Positions 34,291 through 43,058 of a stretch of 64,000 nt of DNA are shown in pieces. A program made the translations under genes and the position numbers. Each line of letters starts with the position of its first letter. Positions within the stretch are counted from its first letter, which is position 1. Source of the stretch: Azospirillum oleiclasticum (GTDB lineage: Bacteria; Pseudomonadota; Alphaproteobacteria; Azospirillales; Azospirillaceae). The DNA is taken from positions 62,001-126,000 of the forward strand of contig NZ_JABFFR010000019.1 in assembly GCF_013423485.1 (NCBI RefSeq). Direction: 5' to 3'. Under the pieces are notes generated by a model. It was given only the letters and a program-made list of their open reading frames with translations, was not told the origin of the DNA and did no database searches.

Positions 34291-34863
34291 TCAGAAGCTG
34301 TCGGCGTTGGCTACCTGGGCAAAGCGGCGCAGGCCGGCGAGCGCGAACTCGTGCTCCTCCCGGGTGGCGCCGGCGCAGCAGTCCTCCAGCACGACGCAGG
34401 TGAAGTCGCGGTCGTGCCCCTCGCGCACGGCGGCCGACACGACGCCGTTGGTGGAGACCCCCGACAGCACCAGCCGGCGGATGCCGCGGGCGCTGAGCAG
34501 CGGGGCCAAAGCGGTGCCGTAGAAGGGGCTGACGCGGTGCTTCACGATGTCGGCATCGCCCGGCTGCGGGGCGAAGTCGGCGTGCACCTCGGTCCCCCAG
34601 CTTCCCAGCTTGAAGATGCCGCCGTCGCGCGCCTTGGTGAAAACTGGCGAACTGTCCGGCACCTCGCGGTAGTCGGGCGAGAAGCCGACGCGGACATAGC
34701 CGACCATCATGCCGGCGGCGCGGGCGCGCCCGATCGCGCGGATGGTGTTGGCGTACACGCCGCGCGCCGTCATCAGCGGCACGTAGCTCTTTCCCCCGGC
34801 CCCGTCGGGGTGCACGAGGTCGTTGATCATGTCCATGACCAAGAGGATGGAATCGCTCGCCAT
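34291..34863 (-). CDS. Isochorismatase-fold protein lacking the catalytic Cys
   Basis: A 190-residue alpha/beta protein. Asp11 (LLVMDMINDL) and Lys108 (DIVKHRVSPFYGT) of the cysteine-hydrolase triad are present. The cysteine expected after GVSTN is Val141 (GVSTNGVVSAAVREG). True isochorismatases also lack this cysteine, so it could be a hydrolase that uses a different mechanism, or a non-catalytic member. It is 67 bp downstream of the GntR regulator in the same direction. Its role in the cluster is unknown. Confidence 0.8.
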   Translation of the reverse strand: MASDSILLVMDMINDLVHPDGAGGKSYVPLMTARGVYANTIRAIGRARAAGMMVGYVRVGFSPDYREVPDSSPVFTKARDGGIFKLGSWGTEVHADFAPQPGDADIVKHRVSPFYGTALAPLLSARGIRRLVLSGVSTNGVVSAAVREGHDRDFTCVVLEDCCAGATREEHEFALAGLRRFAQVANADSF

Positions 34864-34930
34864 TGTCGTCCGGTTCCCTAGTGTCCGTTGCGGCGGGGCG
34901 CCGTGACGGCCGGGACCGGGAAGCCTGCGG

Positions 34931-35566
34931 TCAGCGCTGGACGCTGGCCTTGAACTCCTCCCATCCCGACCGGATGTGGGTGCGGAGCGCCGACAGGAGC
35001 GCCCCCTCGTCGCGGGCGAGGATGGCCTGCATCATCTCCTGATGCTCGTCCGACGCCCGGTCGATGCGGTGTGCGAGCTTGTTGATCAGGTCGAAGGGGT
35101 AGCGCGCCCACAGCGTGCGCACGAAGCGCAGGGTGAGCGGCTGCTCCGCCGCCAGATAGATCAGCTCGTGGAAACGGTAGTTGATGACCCGCACGGCCTC
35201 GCGGTCGCCGCTCCCGCTGGCCGCCTCGATCCGCGCCTGAAGCTCGCGCAGCTCGTTCACCGTGGCGGTGGACAGCCGCGGCAGGGCCTTCAGCGCCAGC
35301 TTGCATTCCAGCGTGACGCGCAGGTCGACGATCTCCTCCGTGGCGTTGATGTCGAGCGGCGACACCACCGCACCCCGGTGCGAGGTTCCGGTGACGAAGC
35401 CCTCCGCCTCCAGGAGCTTCAGCGCCTCGCGCACCGGCGTGATGGAGGTGCCCAGCATCTCCGCCAATTCCGCCTGCTTCAGCTTGGAACCGCGCGGGAA
35501 GCGCCCGGAAATGATGCCTTCGCGCAGGAAATCGGCGACGCGCTCTTCCTTGGTCTGGTGCAGCAA
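34931..35566 (-). CDS. GntR-family regulator (FCD/FadR type)
   Basis: A 211-residue repressor-type protein. The winged helix (FLREGIISGRFPRGSKLKQAELAEMLGTS, ITPVREALKLLEAEGFV) is followed by an FCD ligand domain with the metal-site pattern of this group (DLRVTLECKLA, RFHELIYLAAEQP, DEHQEMMQAI). The start is taken as TTG at 35566, since GGAAGGA precedes it and a promoter-like TTGCAT-N16-TGTAAA lies just upstream; GTG 35599 is possible. It probably controls the surrounding transport and CoA genes through AATGCATT palindromes. Confidence 0.87.
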   Translation of the reverse strand: MLHQTKEERVADFLREGIISGRFPRGSKLKQAELAEMLGTSITPVREALKLLEAEGFVTGTSHRGAVVSPLDINATEEIVDLRVTLECKLALKALPRLSTATVNELRELQARIEAASGSGDREAVRVINYRFHELIYLAAEQPLTLRFVRTLWARYPFDLINKLAHRIDRASDEHQEMMQAILARDEGALLSALRTHIRSGWEEFKASVQR

Positions 35567-35600
35567 GCCTCGATCCTTCCCGGACAGGTTCCTTGCCACA

Positions 35601-35629
35601 TTTACAGGCACGCCGGTGCACAATGCAAT
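35601..35629 (-). promoter_or_regulatory. Promoter of the GntR gene with a partial operator
   Basis: On the minus strand TTGCAT (35628-35623) and TGTAAA (35606-35601) are 16 bp apart. CACAATGCAAT over the -35 resembles the AATGCATT operators, one side being imperfect. This suggests self-repression. Confidence 0.4.
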
Positions 35630-35637
35630 CTGCCATC

Positions 35638-36438
35638 TCAGAGCGACCGGGGCGGCGGATCGACCCGGTGCACGCGTCCCTCCAGGCCCGGACCGGAGGG
35701 CGGGTAGAGCGCCAGCACGCGCGGATCGTGCGCCGGAATCACATGGTCGTCGCTGTCCGCCAACTCGCGGATGCGGTCATGCGCGGCGATCATGTCGGAG
35801 ACGTTGAAGGCGACGGCGAAGGGGATGCCGCGCTCGAACTCCTCGTAGTAATGCAGCGCGTCCGATGCCAGCACGACCCAGCCGCGGGCGGTGCGCACGC
35901 GCACCACCTCCTGCCCGGCGCAGTGGCCGCCGACCCAATGCACCGACACCCCGTCGGCGATCGCGCGGTCGCGCCCGTGCAGCTCCACCCGCCCCTGGTG
36001 GAGCAGCGTCACCATCCGCGCGATCTCGTCCACCTCGTAGGCGTGGCGGAACCAGCGGCGGCCCATCCAGGGGCCGGTCACATAGGCCATCTCCTCCGAC
36101 TGCATGTGGAAGCGGGCAACGGGGAAGGCGTCGAGATGGCCGGTGTGGTCGTAATGCATGTGGGTGATCAGCACCGTCTCCACCCGCTCCGGCTCGACGC
36201 CCAGGTCGCGCAGCGTGGAGACCGGATCCAGCAGCATGGTGTGGCCGTGCTTGCGGGCCTTCTCCGGGTCCATGCCGGTGTCGACGACGATCACCCGGTC
36301 GCCGCAGCGCAGGAACCAGCAGAAGAAATCCATCGTCAGCGGCTCGTTCGGCCGCTCGTCGAGGATGAAGTTGCGGCCACGGGTCCGCCGGTCGTTGGTG
36401 CCGTAGCGGATCGCGTGGATTTCGTATTCGGCCGGCAT
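35638..36438 (-). CDS. MBL-fold hydrolase, AHL-lactonase family
   Basis: A 266-residue metallo-beta-lactamase fold protein. The dinuclear metal motif HMHYDH is at 93-98 within LITHMHYDHTGHLDAFP. Further ligands are in VHWVGGHCAGQ, VLASDALHYYEEF and VIPAHDPRV. The overall sequence matches the N-acyl homoserine lactonase family, but in a catabolic cluster a lactone or ester of the pathway substrate is an equally good candidate. The ATG at 36438 has GGAGGAAG seven bases upstream. It follows livF after 29 bp. Confidence 0.85.
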   Translation of the reverse strand: MPAEYEIHAIRYGTNDRRTRGRNFILDERPNEPLTMDFFCWFLRCGDRVIVVDTGMDPEKARKHGHTMLLDPVSTLRDLGVEPERVETVLITHMHYDHTGHLDAFPVARFHMQSEEMAYVTGPWMGRRWFRHAYEVDEIARMVTLLHQGRVELHGRDRAIADGVSVHWVGGHCAGQEVVRVRTARGWVVLASDALHYYEEFERGIPFAVAFNVSDMIAAHDRIRELADSDDHVIPAHDPRVLALYPPSGPGLEGRVHRVDPPPRSL

Positions 36439-36467
36439 GGCGCTTCCTCCGCTCCGTGCGTGCTGGT

Positions 36468-37208
36468 TCATGCGGCGTGGTGGCTCGCGGCGCCGAGATA
36501 GGCGTCGATGACCTCCTGCCGGGCGGCACCGGTCCGCAGGTCGTCCCGGTGCCGGTGGCCGACGATGCGGCCGGAGCGCAGGAAATGGATGCCGTCGGCC
36601 AGCCGCATCGTCATCTGCAGGTTCTGTTCGACCAGGATGATCGCCAAGTCACCGTCCGCGCGGATGCCGGCCAGCCGGTCGAACACGCGGCGCACCAGCA
36701 GCGGGGCGAGGCCCAGCGACGGCTCGTCCAGCAGCAGCAGTTTCGGCCCCGCCATCAGGCCGCGGCCGATGGCGAGCATCTGCTGCTCGCCACCACTGAG
36801 CCGCCACGCCGCCCGCTCCACCTTGCTGGCGATCTCCGGGAACAGCTCCAGCACCATCGCCATGCGCTCGCGCCGCCGCGCAGCATGGACCTGGTAGCCG
36901 CCGAGAATGAGGTTCTCCCGCACCGTCAGGCTGCCGACAATGGCCCGCCCCTCCGGCACATAGACGATGCCGCGGGCGACGCGCTGGCGGGTGGACAGGG
37001 CGGAGACCGGCTCGCCCTCGAACAGCAGTTCGCCCGAGGCGGGGACCAGCCCGGCGAGCGCCTTCATGATGGAGCTCTTCCCGGCGCCGTTGGCGCCCAG
37101 CAGCGCCACCACCTCGCGCGCGCCGACGGTGAAGGACACACGCTCCACCGCCGGGGCGCCGGCGCCGTAGGTGACGGACAGGTCGCGGATGGCGAAGAGG
37201 TCAGTCAT
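36468..37208 (-). CDS. livF: Branched-chain amino acid-type ABC transporter ATPase LivF
   Basis: A 246-residue ATP-binding subunit. Walker A GANGAGKSS and the signature LSGGEQQMLAIGRGLMAGPKLLLLDEPSLGLAP are intact, with the short length and VYVPEGR block typical of LivF. It forms a heterodimer with LivG at the inner face of the membrane. The start overlaps the livG stop by 8 bp. The gene is part of the livK...livHMGF run; the true substrate is probably not a branched-chain amino acid but an organic acid. Confidence 0.93.
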   Translation of the reverse strand: MTDLFAIRDLSVTYGAGAPAVERVSFTVGAREVVALLGANGAGKSSIMKALAGLVPASGELLFEGEPVSALSTRQRVARGIVYVPEGRAIVGSLTVRENLILGGYQVHAARRRERMAMVLELFPEIASKVERAAWRLSGGEQQMLAIGRGLMAGPKLLLLDEPSLGLAPLLVRRVFDRLAGIRADGDLAIILVEQNLQMTMRLADGIHFLRSGRIVGHRHRDDLRTGAARQEVIDAYLGAASHHAA

Positions 37209-37971
37209 CGTCGCTCCCCAGATAGATCCGCACCACATCGGGGTCGGTGCGCACCTCCGCCGGGGTGCCGCAGGCCACGAACTCCCCGAAGTTCAGCACG
37301 TAGATGCGGTCGCAGATGCCCATGACGAGGTCCATGTCATGCTCCACCACCACCATCACGAGATCGGGCGTGGCGAGCCGTTGCAGGACCCGGGTCAGGT
37401 CGCGGGTCTCGGCGTCGTTGAGCCCGGCCGCCGGCTCGTCCAGCAGCAGGACGGTGGGGCGGCCGACGATGGCGCGCGCGATTTCCACCAGCCGCTGGTT
37501 GCCGGGCGGCAACTGCGCGGGGAAACGGTCGGCGGCGTCGACCAGTCCGAACTCCGCCAGTGCGGCGGTGGCGGCGGTGCGCATGGCGGCGCGCTCGCGC
37601 CGACCGCGGGGCAAGGGCAGGAAGGCGTCCAGCCAGCCGGCGTGATGGTTTCGCGCCAGCCCCATCATCACGTTCTCGACCACCGTCAGGTCGGGGCAGA
37701 GCGCCACCGTCTGGAAGCTGCGCACGATGCCGTGGGCGGCGCGCGCCGCCGGGGGAAGGCCGCGCAGCGGGCGGTCGCCCAGCAGGATGGCGCCCTTCTC
37801 CGGCCGGTAGGCGCCGGTCAGGCAGTTGAACAGGCTGGTCTTGCCGGCACCGTTGGGGCCGATCAGGCCGGTGATCTCGCCGGGCCGGAACTCCAGATCC
37901 AGGTCGTGCAGCACCCGGATCCCGCCGAAGGAGAGATGCAGGCCGCTGGCGGTCAGGGTCGGGGCCGTCAT
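37201..37971 (-). CDS. livG: Branched-chain amino acid-type ABC transporter ATPase LivG
   Basis: A 256-residue ATP-binding subunit. Walker A is GPNGAGKTSLFN and Walker B is VLLLDEPAAGLND. The usual LSGG signature reads LPPGNQRLVEIARAI, a changed ABC signature. The LivG-type insert around FQTVALCPDLTVVENVMMG is present. The start overlaps livM by 4 bp and the end overlaps livF. Confidence 0.9.
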   Translation of the reverse strand: MTAPTLTASGLHLSFGGIRVLHDLDLEFRPGEITGLIGPNGAGKTSLFNCLTGAYRPEKGAILLGDRPLRGLPPAARAAHGIVRSFQTVALCPDLTVVENVMMGLARNHHAGWLDAFLPLPRGRRERAAMRTAATAALAEFGLVDAADRFPAQLPPGNQRLVEIARAIVGRPTVLLLDEPAAGLNDAETRDLTRVLQRLATPDLVMVVVEHDMDLVMGICDRIYVLNFGEFVACGTPAEVRTDPDVVRIYLGSDDD

Positions 37972-38963
37972 GGCGCGCTCCTTCCGCGGCCGCGCCGCTC
38001 GACGAGGGAGCGGAGTTTCGGGGCGTAATGGCCGACCAGGATCACCGCCAGCAGGGCGCAGCCGTAGAAGATCGGGATCCAGGCGCCGGAGCTGGCGAGC
38101 ATCTGCGGCACCAGCGTGAGAAAGGCGCCGCCGAGCAGCGCCCGGCCGAGTGTCAGCCCGTAGACGCTGACCACCGAGCCCACCAGCAGGAAGATGGCGG
38201 TCCACAGCGTGAAGCCGCTGGGCGATACGGTGGCGCTGGCGTAGGCCATGGAGGCGCCGGCCGCCCCGGCGATGCCGGCGCTGATCGCCATCGCCGACAG
38301 CCGCGCCCAGGTGCGGCGGGTGCCGAAGGCGTCGGCCGCGGCCGGATGGCTGCGGGCCAGCAGCAGCGCCATGCCCTGCCGCGATTCCCGCAGGCGGGCC
38401 AGGGCGTACACCCCGGCGAACAGCAGCAGCAGGGCCACGTAGTAGCGCTGCAACCCCATCGGTGCCGCGGGCAGGAGGGCTTGCGCCACATACAGCCCCT
38501 CGTAACCACCGGTCCAGGCGTCCGCGGCGTTGATGATCTCCGGCAGCGCCAGGGCGAGCGCCATGGTCGTCACCGCCAAGTATATGCCGGACAGGCGCCG
38601 CGACGGCCACGCGAAGGCCATCCCCAGCAGCGCCCCCACCGCCACCGCCAGCGGCAGGCTGATCCACAGCGGCACGCCGAAACGGACCTCCAGGATCGCC
38701 ACGGTGTAGGCGCCGGCGGCGGCGAAGACGCTGTGGCCGATCGACACCTCGCCGCCGTAGCGGACGAGCATGCTGACCGACAGCACGCCCAGGCTGTTGG
38801 CGAAGCAGATGCCCAGCGTGAACAGCCAGGAGGGCGCCACCACCAGCGGCAGGCCGAGCAGCGCCACCGCCAGGGCGGCTCTCAGCGCCGGGCCGCCGAA
38901 CAGCCGCATGGCGTCCGCGGGCGAGCGCTTGTCCGCGTGCAGCAGGCCGATGCTCTCAGACAC
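37968..38963 (-). CDS. livM: Branched-chain amino acid-type ABC transporter permease LivM
   Basis: A 331-residue membrane protein with about ten hydrophobic segments. GGEVSIGHSVFAAAGAYTVAIL and the RESRQGMALLLARSHPAAADAFG EAA-type loop identify LivM. With LivH it forms the membrane channel of the importer. It overlaps livH by 8 bp and livG by 4 bp, so the whole run is translated as a coupled unit. Confidence 0.93.
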   Translation of the reverse strand: MSESIGLLHADKRSPADAMRLFGGPALRAALAVALLGLPLVVAPSWLFTLGICFANSLGVLSVSMLVRYGGEVSIGHSVFAAAGAYTVAILEVRFGVPLWISLPLAVAVGALLGMAFAWPSRRLSGIYLAVTTMALALALPEIINAADAWTGGYEGLYVAQALLPAAPMGLQRYYVALLLLFAGVYALARLRESRQGMALLLARSHPAAADAFGTRRTWARLSAMAISAGIAGAAGASMAYASATVSPSGFTLWTAIFLLVGSVVSVYGLTLGRALLGGAFLTLVPQMLASSGAWIPIFYGCALLAVILVGHYAPKLRSLVERRGRGRSAP

Positions 38964-39867
38964 GGGACCCTCCGCCGGCCGCGGCGAGAACGCCGTTGGG
39001 GAAGATGTTCAGCGCCACCAGGATGATGCAGAGGAGGAAGGTGCTGCTGTATTCGGGCGAGACGTAGTAGGTGAAGAGGTTCATCAGCACCCCGATCAGA
39101 ACGCCGCCGATGAGCGCCCCCGGCAGGCTGGTGAAGCCGCCGACCACCGCGGCGGCAAAGGCCTGGAGCATGAAGACGGCGACGGTGGTGACGCTGAGGA
39201 AGGTCGTCGGCACGATCAGCAGCGCCCCCACCACCCCCAGCACAGCCGCGACCGTCCAGGCGAAGATGTGCACCGCCTTCAGGCTGAGGCCGCAGACCTC
39301 GGCCGCGAAGGGGTTGTCGGACATGGCGCGGAAGGCGATGCCGAGCTTGGTGTGGTCGATCACGAAGAACAGCGCGCCGATGGTGACCAGCGCCACGGCC
39401 AGCACCGTCAGGTCGTAGCCGGTGATCCGCAGCCCCAGCACGGTGGCGCGGAACGGCGGCACCGGCAGGTCGAGCGCCACGATGTCGGCCCCGAACACCA
39501 GCAGCGTCACCCCTTGCGCGATCAGCCCGATGCCCAGCGTGGCGATGGTGGCGGTCAGGTCGGACGCGAAGACCAGCGGGGCGATCAGCGCGTAGGTGAG
39601 GACGGCGACCGCCACGATCGCCACCAGCGTCACCCCCACCGCCATACCCCAGGAAAGCTGGAGCAGCACCCCGCTCGACAGGCCGTAGACCAGGAAGGCG
39701 GCCAGCCCGGCGACGTTGCCGTGCGAGAAGTTCACGACCTTCGAGCATTTGAAGATCATCACCAGCCCCATGGCGCCCAGCGCGTAGAGGCAGCCGGTGA
39801 TCAGCCCCGACCAGACCAGCGGGAACAGGTCGGACAGCAGCACGGCGACGGCGGAGGGCTGGGTCAT
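38956..39867 (-). CDS. livH: Branched-chain amino acid-type ABC transporter permease LivH
   Basis: A 303-residue membrane protein with about eight hydrophobic segments. LITGCLYALGAMGLVMIFKCSKVVNFSHG is the LivH opening; the EAA-type loop is TKLGIAFRAMSDNPFAAEVCGL. The start codon at 39867 overlaps the stop of the dehydrogenase upstream by one base. It pairs with LivM. Confidence 0.93.
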   Translation of the reverse strand: MTQPSAVAVLLSDLFPLVWSGLITGCLYALGAMGLVMIFKCSKVVNFSHGNVAGLAAFLVYGLSSGVLLQLSWGMAVGVTLVAIVAVAVLTYALIAPLVFASDLTATIATLGIGLIAQGVTLLVFGADIVALDLPVPPFRATVLGLRITGYDLTVLAVALVTIGALFFVIDHTKLGIAFRAMSDNPFAAEVCGLSLKAVHIFAWTVAAVLGVVGALLIVPTTFLSVTTVAVFMLQAFAAAVVGGFTSLPGALIGGVLIGVLMNLFTYYVSPEYSSTFLLCIILVALNIFPNGVLAAAGGGSRV

Positions 39868-40775
39868 CACCCCTCCTCCTTCAGCACGCCCTGCTCCACC
39901 AGCCGGATCACGCTCGGGAAATACTGGCCGCCGAGGCCATGCTCGACCGCCAGCTCGTAGTAGCGGCGCACCGTCTCGGCCGCCTTGATCGGCACGCCGG
40001 TCTCCTCGGCGAGCTGGAAGACGTAGCCGATGTCCTTCAACACATAGTCCGGCGGGAAGGCGTGCTCCGGGAACCGGCGCGGCAGCATCGCCTTCATGCC
40101 GTGGTTGCGCAGGACGAAGCTGTCGCCGGAGCCCTTGGACACCGCCCGCAGCAGCGTTTCCGGATCGACCCCGGCGCGCTCGCCCAGCACCATCATCTCC
40201 GCCAGCACCACCACATGCTCGAACACCAGCATGTTGTTGACCAGCTTCAGCACCTGGCCGGTCCCGACGTCGCCGCCATGGGTGATGTCGGTCGCCATAC
40301 AGGCCAGCACCGGTTCGATGCGGGCGAAGACCGACGGGGACGCACCGACCATGATCGACAGCTCGCCGCGCTGCGCCGCCTCCCGCGTGCGGGCGACGGG
40401 GGCGTCGGCGAAGTCGATGCCGCGCGCGGCCAGCCGGGACGCCACGGCGCGCGCGGTGGCGACCGGGGTGGTGGACAGGTCGACGACCACCGTGCCGGGC
40501 CGCAGCCCCGCCGCGACCAGACGGTCGCAGACCGCCTCCACCTGCGGGCCGCCGGGCAGCGACAGGCAGACGATGCCGGCCATGGCGGCGATGGCCTCCA
40601 GGTCCGCGGGCTCCGCCCTGGTGTCCGACAGCGCCTCGACCGCCGCCGGCGACAGGTCCTGCGCCAGCACCCGGCCCGCGTGCTTGAGGGCGACGTTGCG
40701 GCACATCGGGCCGCCCATGACGCCCAGGCCGATGAAGCCGATGGTCGTTTGACTGGTGGTCGTTTCGCTGGTCAT
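39867..40775 (-). CDS. 3-hydroxyisobutyrate dehydrogenase-like oxidoreductase
   Basis: A 302-residue beta-hydroxyacid dehydrogenase. The dinucleotide motif is IGFIGLGVMGGPM near residue 12. DAPVARTREAAQRGELSIMVGA takes the place of the usual substrate loop, and the catalytic lysine lies in GTGQVLKLVNN. Family members oxidise 3-hydroxyisobutyrate, tartronate semialdehyde or similar acids. It lies 4 bp after the SDR gene and 1 bp into livH. The substrate is not decided by sequence. Confidence 0.87.
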   Translation of the reverse strand: MTSETTTSQTTIGFIGLGVMGGPMCRNVALKHAGRVLAQDLSPAAVEALSDTRAEPADLEAIAAMAGIVCLSLPGGPQVEAVCDRLVAAGLRPGTVVVDLSTTPVATARAVASRLAARGIDFADAPVARTREAAQRGELSIMVGASPSVFARIEPVLACMATDITHGGDVGTGQVLKLVNNMLVFEHVVVLAEMMVLGERAGVDPETLLRAVSKGSGDSFVLRNHGMKAMLPRRFPEHAFPPDYVLKDIGYVFQLAEETGVPIKAAETVRRYYELAVEHGLGGQYFPSVIRLVEQGVLKEEG

Positions 40776-40779
40776 CGCA

Positions 40780-41529
40780 TCAATCCATCAGCATGCCGCC
40801 GTTGACGTCGAGTACGGTCCCGGTGATCCAGTTCGACTGCGGGGAGGCGAGGAACAGGATGGCCTGGGCGATGTCGTCGGGCTGGCCGAAGCGGCCGAGC
40901 GGCACGTTGCCGTTGGCCGACGGCGCCGCTTTCCGCGTCACCGTCTCCCACATCGGGGTCTCCACCGGGCCGGGCGCCACGATGCTGGCGTAGATGCCCT
41001 TGGCCGCACCGGCCTTGGCGACCCACTTCATCAGCCCGTGCACCGCCGACTTGGCCGCCACGTAGGAGGGGCCGGAGGCGACGCCGCCGATCTTCGCGGC
41101 GATGGAGCCCAGCGCCACCATCTTGCCGTAGCCCTGCCGCTCCATCACCGGCATGACCTCGCGCACGGGGTGCACGACACCCATCAGGTTGACGTCCAGG
41201 ATGGAGCGCCATTCCTCGTCGGTGGACTCTCCCAGCGGCCGGTGCGAGATGGTGCCGGCGCACAGGATCAGGATGTCGATGCGCCCTAGCGTGCCGGCGA
41301 TCCCGGCCACGGTGTCGGCGACGGCCGCCCGGTTGGTGACGTCGAGCCGCCGGTATTCCACCCGCTCATGGTCGAAGGCGGCGGACTCCGCGATGTCGGT
41401 GGCGACGACGCGGGCCCCGGCCTCGGCCAGCGCCAGGGTCGTCGCCCGGCCGATGCCGCCGGCGGCACCGGTGACCAGGGCGACCTGCCCTTCCAGGCGC
41501 GGGGGTCCGCTCAGATGAACATGAGGCAT
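40780..41529 (-). CDS. Short-chain dehydrogenase/reductase
   Basis: A 249-residue classical SDR. The coenzyme motif is TGAAGGIGRA at about residue 20, the NAG-equivalent reads LCAGT, and the active-site Tyr-x-x-x-Lys is in SYVAAKSAVHGLMK. The C-terminal NWITGTVLDVNGGMLMD is standard. Asp at the end of beta-2 (VVATDI) favours NAD(H). It lies between the substrate-binding protein and the 3-hydroxyisobutyrate dehydrogenase-like gene and probably acts in the same catabolic route. Confidence 0.88.
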   Translation of the reverse strand: MPHVHLSGPPRLEGQVALVTGAAGGIGRATTLALAEAGARVVATDIAESAAFDHERVEYRRLDVTNRAAVADTVAGIAGTLGRIDILILCAGTISHRPLGESTDEEWRSILDVNLMGVVHPVREVMPVMERQGYGKMVALGSIAAKIGGVASGPSYVAAKSAVHGLMKWVAKAGAAKGIYASIVAPGPVETPMWETVTRKAAPSANGNVPLGRFGQPDDIAQAILFLASPQSNWITGTVLDVNGGMLMD

Positions 41530-41596
41530 GCGTCAGTCCCTTTGTGACGAACGGAAAGGCCCCCCCGCCCCGATCGGCGGGGATGCCCCGACGATA

Positions 41597-42799
41597 TCAG
41601 TCGGCTTTGGCGTTGAAGACCACATCCGGATAGGGGCGGAAGTCGCGGACCAGCACGAACTGGCCCTTGTGCGCCTGGATGATGCCCTCCTGCCGGGTGC
41701 CGCGGTGGTCGCCCGGCTTGAAGGTCACGCCCTTGGCCCCGCCGACGGTGACGCCGTCGAGCGACTCCAGCGCCGCCCTGAGGTTCTCGCGGGTCAGCGG
41801 CTTGCCGCTCTTGAGCAGGGCGCGGAAGCCCTCGCCGAAGACGGCGGCGTTGCTCCAGCCGTTCAGGCCGAACACGCCCTGCGGATCGTTCGGGTAGTGC
41901 TTCTTCACGGTCGCGCGGTAGGCGGCGACGGACGGCTCCTCGCTCGACACCGGCAGCAGCCAGGACGAGAAATGGACCCCGTCCAGCAGGTCGCCGGCCA
42001 GCTTGTAGGTGGACGGATCGGCGGTGAAGAAGGGGGCGAACCACTTGGCGCTCAGCCCCGTCTGGTCGGCGGCCTTCAGCGCGGCGGCGAGGTTGGCGTT
42101 GGAGCCGAACAGCACGATCGCCTCGGCCCCGGCATTGGCGACGCGGCGGATGTGCGGGGCGAAGCTGGTGGTCTTGACGTCGAAGGGCACCGATTCCACC
42201 GGCTCCAGCCCCAGATGCCGCATGTAGAGGTCGAAGCCGCGCTTGCCGGACTTGCCCAGCTCGTCGTTCTCCCACAAGAGCGCGATCTTCTTCAGCTTCA
42301 GGTCGTTGACCGCGTAATCGACGTTCATCGCCGCCGACCAGCCGTAATCCGGCAGCAGCGGGAAGACGTTGGGATCGACGTAGAAGGCGGACGCCCCGCC
42401 GATCGGGCCCACCACGGGCAGCCCCACCTCCTTGGCGTAGGGCAGCACGGCGGCGTTGGTCGCGGTGCCGACCGAGGCGGAGAGCGCGAAGATGCCCTCC
42501 CCCTCCACCATCTGGCGGGTGACCGCGGCGGAGCGGGCCGGCTCGTAGCCGTCGTCCTGGGTGACGTACTTGACCGTCCAGCCCTCGATCCCGCCGTTTT
42601 CGTTGACGTGCTTGAAATACGCGTCCGCGGCGTGGGTCAGGATGGCGTAGAATGGCACCGGCCCGGTGACCGGCGTGAAGGCGCCGACCGTGACCACCTT
42701 GTTGGCCTCGTCGATCCCGATCCTCTGCGCCTTGGCCGGCGCGACGACGGCAAGCGACAGCAGACCAACGGCTGCCGCAAGAGTCCTCAGACTCCGCAT
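41597..42799 (-). CDS. LivK-type ABC transporter substrate-binding protein
   Basis: A 400-residue periplasmic protein with a signal peptide (MRSLRTLAAAVGLLSLAVVAPAKA, cleavage near 24). The type I periplasmic-binding fold is shown by VVTVGAFTPVTGPVPFYAILTHAADAYFKHVNENGGIEG-like residues and FALSASVGTATNAAVLPYAKEVGLPVVGPIGG. It delivers substrate to LivHMGF. The ATG at 42799 begins the signal peptide. It is first in the transporter operon, behind a promoter and operator at 42845-42891. Confidence 0.92.
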   Translation of the reverse strand: MRSLRTLAAAVGLLSLAVVAPAKAQRIGIDEANKVVTVGAFTPVTGPVPFYAILTHAADAYFKHVNENGGIEGWTVKYVTQDDGYEPARSAAVTRQMVEGEGIFALSASVGTATNAAVLPYAKEVGLPVVGPIGGASAFYVDPNVFPLLPDYGWSAAMNVDYAVNDLKLKKIALLWENDELGKSGKRGFDLYMRHLGLEPVESVPFDVKTTSFAPHIRRVANAGAEAIVLFGSNANLAAALKAADQTGLSAKWFAPFFTADPSTYKLAGDLLDGVHFSSWLLPVSSEEPSVAAYRATVKKHYPNDPQGVFGLNGWSNAAVFGEGFRALLKSGKPLTRENLRAALESLDGVTVGGAKGVTFKPGDHRGTRQEGIIQAHKGQFVLVRDFRPYPDVVFNAKAD

Positions 42800-42844
42800 G
42801 ATGACCTCCCTCCCTAGCGTTTGGACGGCTCTTTTGTTGAGCGG

Positions 42845-42891
42845 ACGATAGGCGAGGCCGGGGACTGTCGTCAACATAAAATGCATTGTGC
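42845..42891 (-). promoter_or_regulatory. Promoter of the transporter operon with adjacent operator
   Basis: On the minus strand TTGACG (42874-42869) and TATCGT (42850-42845) are 18 bp apart. Directly upstream lies ATAAAATGCATTGTGC (42876-42891), centred on AATGCATT at 42880-42887. The placement next to the -35 suggests that the cluster's GntR protein acts here. Confidence 0.6.
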
Positions 42892-43004
42892 ATCGACAAT
42901 CCGCGGGGCGACGACGGCGCGTCGGGCGCCGTCGTGGCGCCGTTCATGCGGAACTTGGTTGCAGAAGTGCCCGCGCGGCAACCACCGTCACGAGCCACCC
43001 GCTC

Positions 43005-43020
43005 ATACAATGCATTGTTT
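43005..43020. promoter_or_regulatory. GntR-type operator copy
   Basis: ATACAATGCATTGTTT has a perfect 12-bp core palindrome ACAATGCATTGT. It lies 129 bp upstream of the operator at 42880-42887 in the gap between the substrate-binding protein and the ATPase operon. The rest of 42892-43058 holds nothing else I can support. Confidence 0.5.
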
Positions 43021-43058
43021 CAGGATGGCCGCCCAGGTCAGGCGTCGCCGGCGCCGGG

